DNA from: Mesobacillus boroniphilus JCM 21738
GTDB lineage: Bacteria; Bacillota; Bacilli; Bacillales; Cytobacillaceae
NCBI RefSeq assembly: GCF_000517385.1
Contig: NZ_BAUW01000019.1
Coordinates: 1-50,152 of the forward strand
Reading direction: 5' to 3'
DNA: 50,152 bases
This document shows, piece after piece, positions 45,654 to 50,152 of the stretch (positions within the stretch are counted from its first letter, which is position 1; every line of letters starts with the position of its first letter). The translations under genes were made by a program, and so were the position numbers. Below the pieces are notes generated by a model. It had not been told where the DNA came from and ran no database searches. It saw only the letters and a program-made list of their open reading frames with translations.

Positions 45654-45989
45654 TCAAGGCATCTGGTTAAATCCAACAATCAGCTTTTTCCCATCAGTCA
45701 AAATTGGCCGTCTTAGCAGCTTTGGTTCCTGAATGACGAGTTTGATTACTTCTGAAAGCGGCAGGTCTTCCATATCCACACCAAGATTTTTATAAGTTTC
45801 TCCTCTTGTTGCTAGCAGTTCATCAAAGCCTTCAGTCGTCAGGGATAAAATCTGAAGCAATTCATTTTTTGATGGAGTATCTCTGAACATATGACGTTCA
45901 TTGAATTTCACGCTGTTAGAAATCAGCCACTTTTTTGTTTTACGGCATGAAGTACAGCTTGGATATGAATAAAACGTCAGCTCTTCCAT
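45654..45989 (-). CDS. mgsR: Spx/MgsR-family transcriptional regulator (YqgZ)
   Basis: The 111-residue ArsC-fold protein has the redox pair in YPSCTSCRKTKKWL and the family end RPILTDGKKLIVGFNQ. Spx-type proteins bind the RNA polymerase alpha subunit and steer stress transcription. Position next to yqgY points to MgsR (YqgZ), which controls a sigma-B subregulon in B. subtilis. It has the usual ClpXP-degraded form only in Spx, so turnover is unclear. Start ATG has GGAGGTTAA upstream. Divergent from the regulator at 46183. Confidence 0.88.
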   Translation of the reverse strand: MEELTFYSYPSCTSCRKTKKWLISNSVKFNERHMFRDTPSKNELLQILSLTTEGFDELLATRGETYKNLGVDMEDLPLSEVIKLVIQEPKLLRRPILTDGKKLIVGFNQMP

Positions 45990-46030
45990 TAAGTTAACCT
46001 CCTGGCGATCAAAATTATCTCATATACGTA

Positions 46031-46060
46031 TTGTATAACTTTTGTATAACATTTGTATAC
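46031..46060. promoter_or_regulatory. Three direct repeats between mgsR and a regulator gene
   Basis: GTATAAC at 46033 and 46044 and GTATAC at 46055 recur every 11 bp, one helical turn, within TTGTATAAC(T/A)TTT. The position between two divergent regulator genes suggests an operator or promoter element; this is inference. Confidence 0.5.
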
Positions 46061-46182
46061 TATTTTGTCATCATTTCGCCATTTAGTTGTGAACATTTTC
46101 TAAACATATAGTGTAAACAGTGTAAACCTTATTTTCCTCTGTATTATAATGAAGGCAAATTAGTGGTCTGAGGTGAACTAAG

Positions 46183-46884
46183 GTGGAGCAAACATTAAAA
46201 ATAACAAGTGTTTTGTCTGATCCAACGCGTTATTATATTTATCAATACATTACAAAAAGGCATAAAGATGTAACTGTACAGGAAATTGCCGACAATTTTG
46301 ATATCCATCCAAATGTGGCAAGGCTGCATTTATCGAAACTTGAAGATGTGAACATGCTGATTTCAGAAACAAAAAAGACTGGCAAAGGGGGACGTCCTAG
46401 CAGACTGTACCGACTGTCCGATGAAGTGATCCAGCTTCACTTCCCATTCCGTGATTACCAGCTATTGTCCAAAATCGCGATGACAACAATGATGTCTCTT
46501 GGAGAAGCAGGAAAGAAAGCTTTGTACATGACAGGAAAACGTTTCGGGGAAGAACTGATTGAACAAGAAATATCCCGGCACTCACATATGTCAGCTGAAA
46601 TGACGTTCGAGCATAAACTGAATTCAATCAAGAATGCTGCGACTCTTGCAGGTTTTTATCCTGAATTCGAATCTAATAGCGAAAAGACCAAGATTTATTT
46701 CCAAATCTTCAACTGTCCTTTTAAGGAAGTGGCAATGGAGCACACAGAAACAGTGTGCAATATGCATTATGAATTCTTGCGAGGCATGTTCGAATCATTG
46801 TTTGGTGAGATCGAACTGATCGAAAAAGAGAATATGTTCACAGGCTGTGACTCTTGTTCATATCAAGCAGTTATTGCACAATAA
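46183..46884 (+). CDS. Winged-helix regulator with C-terminal cysteine cluster, SufR-like
   Basis: The 233-residue protein has an N-terminal winged helix (VLSDPTRYYIYQYITKRH, then VQEIADNFDIHPNVARLHLS and a basic wing KKTGKGGRPSRLYRL). Its C-terminal part has conserved cysteines: FNCPFKEVA, ETVCNMHYEFL and FTGCDSCSYQ. This layout resembles SufR-type regulators, which bind an Fe-S cluster and control cluster assembly genes. That an Fe-S cluster is bound here is inference. The start is GTG with GAGGTG 7 nt upstream. The target genes cannot be named. Confidence 0.8.
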   Translation: MEQTLKITSVLSDPTRYYIYQYITKRHKDVTVQEIADNFDIHPNVARLHLSKLEDVNMLISETKKTGKGGRPSRLYRLSDEVIQLHFPFRDYQLLSKIAMTTMMSLGEAGKKALYMTGKRFGEELIEQEISRHSHMSAEMTFEHKLNSIKNAATLAGFYPEFESNSEKTKIYFQIFNCPFKEVAMEHTETVCNMHYEFLRGMFESLFGEIELIEKENMFTGCDSCSYQAVIAQ

Positions 46885-46963
46885 TCAATCCTTGTTTACT
46901 TTTTACTCCACTTTACTTTATAATATGATAGTGATGGACTTGTAGGGTAAAGGAGGGATATCT

Positions 46964-47209
46964 TTGGATCGTATGTACAGAGTTTTAGGATTCTGGACGG
47001 GAATCTTTGCTGTCATGTTTTTCTTAGGTGACATGTATACAACGTCCTTGATTTTCTTTGGTCAAACTGGATTTTTCTTGCTTTTAAGTTACTTGAAACT
47101 GTCTGAGCGTATGTACATTTACGTCTTCGGCGCATACTTAACGATTTTCTTTGCTGGATTTACTTACTGGTCAACATTTATGATGCCATTAGGTGGAACT
47201 GGACATTGA
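46964..47209 (+). CDS. yqgY: DUF2626 family membrane protein YqgY
   Basis: The 81-residue protein has three hydrophobic segments (about residues 8-25, 27-44 and 50-70) and conserved RMYRVLGFWTGIFAVMFFLG. DUF2626 is a Bacillales family of unknown role. The start is TTG with AAAGGAGG 7 nt upstream. It follows the regulator gene on the same strand. Confidence 0.9.
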   Translation: MDRMYRVLGFWTGIFAVMFFLGDMYTTSLIFFGQTGFFLLLSYLKLSERMYIYVFGAYLTIFFAGFTYWSTFMMPLGGTGH

Positions 47210-47230
47210 TCAATTGTTAGGCTCAAATAA

Positions 47231-47257
47231 AAGCGATGTTCATACATCGCTTTTTTT
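47231..47257. terminator. Terminator after yqgY
   Basis: AAGCGATGT and ACATCGCTT form a 9-bp stem with loop TCAT, followed by T. A runs on the other side make it work in both directions, serving the convergent methyltransferase gene too. Confidence 0.88.
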
Positions 47258-47273
47258 ATTTTCCACGCTTATA

Positions 47274-48365
47274 TTAAAATAATTTTCCAGCCGTGTGATC
47301 CAAACCCTTAGCCTGAATCACGACATCAAAGGACTGGCTGATCCCGCCTGGCAAAATCAGACTCCGGATCGCTCGATTCCGCTTGCTTGCTTCAGAAAAC
47401 GGATTGGGGTCATTGTGTTCCGCAAGCTCTTCCAATATCCCTGCAGCCATAAGGAATTCATCCTGTCTCATTTTTTGCACAAAGTTCAGGCTGTATTTCT
47501 CACCAATTAATTTAAGTGCATCAAAATGCACATGACTGGTAATATCCATCTCTCCCGGATGCTGCAATACGTCATGATGCATCTGGTGCTGGTAATATCC
47601 CCTTAAGCTTCCCCGCCTCCTTGATGGGTGCATCCATTCTTTTTTCGTGTATCCGTAATCTACAGTCACCATGAGGCCTTTCGTTAAGTTAGCTGAGATA
47701 GATTTAATGAACGGTTCAAAGGCAAGCGGAATCTCAATTCTTTGCCCTTCTGCCAGTTCAAGTTCTTGGTCAGTAAAAAAAGCGGTAATTCGATCATCCG
47801 TTACCGGAACAATGATTTCTTTTAATTGTCCATTGTCATGGCCTACGAAAGCTTCTCTCACAATACCCTCGCTTTTTTCGACGACATGGACAGGAAAAGC
47901 ATCAAATAATTCATTTGAAAAAATCAGCCCTTGTTTCATGCCTGTATCTGCAAAAGTACTAGCGTAAAGTATCTTCACATTTTCTAGACCGTTAAACTCC
48001 GCTTCCTGAAGCTTTCGATGATAAGGGCTCGCTTCAACGATACAGTAGGTGAGCTTCTCATCATTCAAGTCATTCCAACCCTGAATAAATGCGCGTGCAA
48101 AGCGGCCATTTCCAGCTCCTATTTCACAAAAAGATGGCGGCAGGCCAAGGTTTCTTGAATGTTTTGCAAACCATTTCCCTATCAATTTGCCAAATACATC
48201 GGACACATTGCTTGAAGTATAAAAGTCCCCTTCTTTCCCTATTTTTTGGCGTTCCTTTATGTAATAACCTTCCTCCGGGTGATAGAGTGCAAGTTCCATA
48301 TACTCAGCATATGAGATCATTTTTTCCGGGGAGGCGTCAATAATCTGTCTAATAATTTCTTTCAT
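47274..48365 (-). CDS. MidA/NDUFAF7-type SAM-dependent methyltransferase
   Basis: The 363-residue protein has the COG1565 signature YYIKERQKIGKEGDFYTSSN, the SAM-binding FCEIGAGNGRFARAFIQGW, SNELFDAFPVHVV and LMVTVDYGYTKKEWMHPSRR. The mitochondrial relative NDUFAF7 dimethylates an arginine of complex I. The bacterial substrate is unknown. It has a strong AAGGAGT site before the ATG. The final stretch IQAKGLDHTAGKLF seems complete. Confidence 0.88.
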   Translation of the reverse strand: MKEIIRQIIDASPEKMISYAEYMELALYHPEEGYYIKERQKIGKEGDFYTSSNVSDVFGKLIGKWFAKHSRNLGLPPSFCEIGAGNGRFARAFIQGWNDLNDEKLTYCIVEASPYHRKLQEAEFNGLENVKILYASTFADTGMKQGLIFSNELFDAFPVHVVEKSEGIVREAFVGHDNGQLKEIIVPVTDDRITAFFTDQELELAEGQRIEIPLAFEPFIKSISANLTKGLMVTVDYGYTKKEWMHPSRRRGSLRGYYQHQMHHDVLQHPGEMDITSHVHFDALKLIGEKYSLNFVQKMRQDEFLMAAGILEELAEHNDPNPFSEASKRNRAIRSLILPGGISQSFDVVIQAKGLDHTAGKLF

Positions 48366-48473
48366 AATGACTCCTTGAAAAAAGTTTTCACTATTGACAT
48401 AGTGTTTTCGATATTATATTGTTTTAGTAGTAGCTTAACTATATCCCCTCCCATGATATGAATAGAACATCCC

Positions 48474-48507
48474 CCAGGAAAGCTTCTCTTTGAGAAGGGC
48501 TTTCCTA
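48474..48507. other. Long palindromic hairpin without T run
   Basis: AGGAAAGCTTCTC pairs with GAGAAGGGCTTTCCT across a 2-3 nt loop. It sits between yqgX and the methyltransferase gene. With no T run it is not a standard terminator. It may protect mRNA ends of yqgX. Confidence 0.5.
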
Positions 48508-48531
48508 GTTTCCCTTATTCATTATGCTTCT

Positions 48532-49166
48532 TTAAAATCCGTTTAAAAAAGGATTTGAATCCATCTCTAAACCAATGGAGTTGTCGGTCCGTGTCCAGGA
48601 AGCACCTCTGTTTGTTCTGGCAATGACATGAGCTTTTCATCTATGCTTCTGATTAGTTGATTATGGTTGCCACCCGGCAAATCCGTCCTTCCGATGCCCC
48701 CATTAAATAGTGCATCTCCTGCCAGGACAAATTCCGCGTCTGAAAAATAAATCGAAATACTTCCTGGAGAATGTCCAGGGGTTTCAAACACTTCGAATTT
48801 AAAACTGCCAATTGACATGACACCTTCATCGTTGATCAAGTGGTCAGCAGCACGCACTTTGATTGGTTCGTTAAGCATAAAATGCTTTGAACCATTCAAA
48901 GCAGGATCTGATAGCCAATCCTTTTCTTTTTCATGAATATATACCTTGATCCCGTACTTATCCCTTATTCTATCCACTGCCCCGATATGATCGAAATGAG
49001 CATGTGTTAGCACAATTGCTTCAGGCTTCAATTCCAGCTGTTCAATCACTGTAGACAGCTTTTTCGGATTATCGCCAGGATCCACAATCAGGCATGAATT
49101 GTTTTCATTGTATACGATATAGCAATTTGTTTGTAAAAGACCTAGGGGAATCTGTTTCCATTTCAT
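48532..49166 (-). CDS. yqgX: Metallo-beta-lactamase fold hydrolase YqgX (one frameshift)
   Basis: A glyoxalase II-like protein with the metal motif LTHAHFDHIGAVD, further ligands in ETPGHSPGSISIYF and VLAGDALFNGGIGRTDLPGG, and the last His in LPGHGPTT. One base is missing near 48578, just after GPTT: restoring it gives TIGLEMDSNPFLN and a stop at 48532, about 211 residues, the family size. The glyoxalase-type thioesterase role is the likely activity. The start ATG is at 49166. Confidence 0.9.
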
Positions 49167-49326
49167 TAAAATAGCCTCCAGCTTCTAGTGGTATTATTAA
49201 TACAATTATTTTACACTATTGTCAGGCAAGTTTTAAGGATTACGGTAGAAAAGCTCATGTCTCCTGATGAGTTTTCAAATCATAATTATTTAGTTTTGTA
49301 CATTCCAGCACAAAGGAGGCTGCAAA

Positions 49327-49791
49327 ATGCAATTTTTCATAGGAATTGAGGCTAGGCCTTTACTTTCGGAACTGCCTGACTTTGAACGGTTTCTTCAATC
49401 AGCTTCACCACCGTTTCTTGTTCATGAAAATATTTATATTTATAACGATCAGCAATTAGCAGATGCAGCTTCAGGTTTGCTTTCGGAAGCGGATCTTCAT
49501 GAAGAAACGCATCAATTGATAAAAACAGAAGGAACAAAGGGAGAAAATTTTTACGACTATGGATTTCATGCTGGTATCGATACTTATTTATACGCTAATG
49601 AATTGTCAGCTTTCAGATTTACAGGTGGCAGCAAAATCCAGACTGAAATGGCTCTCTTACAGCTTGAAGAACATCTTGTTTTTACGACAAGGGAAGGGAT
49701 TTATTTCACAATAAAACATTATAATGACCTGGTATTGGGTATAGTAAAGGCATATCAAGTGAAAGTTGAGTTTTTAGACCTCGACAAATGA
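49327..49791 (+). CDS. Conserved-looking protein of 154 residues, function unknown
   Basis: ATG with AAAGGAGG 8 nt upstream. The protein is soluble and acidic, begins MQFFIGIEARPLLSELPDFE and has YDYGFHAGIDTYLYANELSA. No membrane segment, no Cys and no motif I recognise. It is divergent from yqgX and upstream of yqgW. The strong ribosome site and bacterial codon use support a real gene. Confidence 0.75.
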   Translation: MQFFIGIEARPLLSELPDFERFLQSASPPFLVHENIYIYNDQQLADAASGLLSEADLHEETHQLIKTEGTKGENFYDYGFHAGIDTYLYANELSAFRFTGGSKIQTEMALLQLEEHLVFTTREGIYFTIKHYNDLVLGIVKAYQVKVEFLDLDK

Positions 49792-49921
49792 TGTAAAAAA
49801 ATATAAAATATAAAACGAGTGTATGCTTGTCATTACATAACAGGCTGCCGCCTAAATTCCATTCAAACTTATTCAACAAACAGGCTTTATGTCTGCCTAA
49901 TTTATGAAGGGGGCTTTTTTC

Positions 49922-50095
49922 ATGGGTTTTGCTATTATTTGCGCTTTAATTACACTGCTTGCCGGCTATGCAACATTTTCGGCACTTAAAAACAAAAACA
50001 TTCTTGGAATCGTATTTGGTGGAGGAACATTCTTGGTTATTGGCTGGTTTACAGTCATGACGCTCCTTACCTCTGGATTCCCAACACCGCATTAA
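49922..50095 (+). CDS. yqgW: DUF2759 family membrane protein YqgW
   Basis: The 57-residue protein has two membrane helices (MGFAIICALITLLAGYATF and ILGIVFGGGTFLVIGWFTV). DUF2759 is a small Bacillaceae family of unknown role. I chose ATG at 49922 because GAAGGGGG lies 8 nt upstream; an earlier ATG would place that site within the coding region. A terminator follows. Confidence 0.9.
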   Translation: MGFAIICALITLLAGYATFSALKNKNILGIVFGGGTFLVIGWFTVMTLLTSGFPTPH

Positions 50096-50107
50096 TTCGA
50101 TACAAAG

Positions 50108-50139
50108 AAAAAGACCACCCTTTACAGGTGGTCTTTTTT
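50108..50139 (+). terminator. Rho-independent terminator after yqgW
   Basis: AAAAGACCACC and GGTGGTCTTTT form a strong stem with loop CTTTACA, followed by T. Confidence 0.9.
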
Positions 50140-50152
50140 CATTTCTATTTTG

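Noticed and set aside
48394..48422. Plus-strand sigma-A promoter (TTGACA with TATTGT) for a small RNA ending at 48507
   Set aside because: The -10 is weak, spacing to the better TATATT is only 15 nt, and the hairpin downstream has no T run.

Overview
The window is chromosomal DNA from an endospore-forming Bacillaceae (Firmicutes). The gene content and order follow the Bacillus subtilis yqx/yqh/yqg region: tlyA, dxs, ispA, xseB, xseA, folD, nusB, yqhY, accC, accB, the eight-gene spoIIIA operon, efp, papA, aroQ, yqhR, yqhP, yqhO, splB, lipM, yqhL, the gcv operon, yqhH, yqhG, yqzE, aroK, comG, a tRNA-Gln, mgsR, yqgY, yqgX and yqgW. Shine-Dalgarno sites are strong, TTG/GTG starts are common and terminators are factor-independent. 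The genus cannot be fixed from this sequence alone.

Layout. 1-10.3 kb (mostly minus strand): rRNA methylation, isoprenoid precursor synthesis, exonuclease VII, folate C1 metabolism, transcription antitermination and biotin-dependent acetyl-CoA carboxylase. 10.4-12 kb: a membrane chemoreceptor-like protein. 12-17.4 kb: spoIIIA operon behind a good sigma-E promoter. 17.5-24.7 kb: small proteins, a SIMPL protein, a rhodanese lipoprotein, efp-papA-aroQ, a patatin and spore photoproduct lyase. 24.8-31.4 kb: a B12-dependent ribonucleotide reductase gene (nrdJ) interrupted by three self-splicing introns. 31.7-40.3 kb: lipoylation (lipM) and glycine cleavage (gcvT-gcvPA-gcvPB behind a tandem glycine riboswitch), two functions joined by the lipoylated H protein, then yqhH/yqhG. 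40.6-45.4 kb: yqzE, shikimate kinase and the comG competence pseudopilus operon. 45.5-50.2 kb: tRNA-Gln, an Spx/MgsR-family regulator, a probable Fe-S winged-helix regulator, a MidA-type methyltransferase and small conserved proteins.

Most notable: the 6.6-kb nrdJ locus encodes an 866-residue enzyme in four exons separated by (i) a 1132-nt group I intron carrying an HNH endonuclease gene, (ii) a 249-nt ORF-less group I intron placed between the catalytic NPCG and E codons, and (iii) a 2625-nt group II intron carrying a reverse transcriptase/maturase. Introns make up 4006 of 6607 nt. All junctions restore the frame exactly, and two NrdR-like operators about 31 bp apart lie upstream.

Two families of dispersed intergenic repeats occur: long structured elements of 130-370 bp (four loci, one inside the spoIIIA operon) and tandem TTCGGACAAA palindromes (two loci). 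At least 14 conserved genes carry apparent 1-nt losses (about 20 in total, none needing an insertion). This looks like uncorrected sequencing error rather than gene decay, so the affected genes are reported here as single coding regions.
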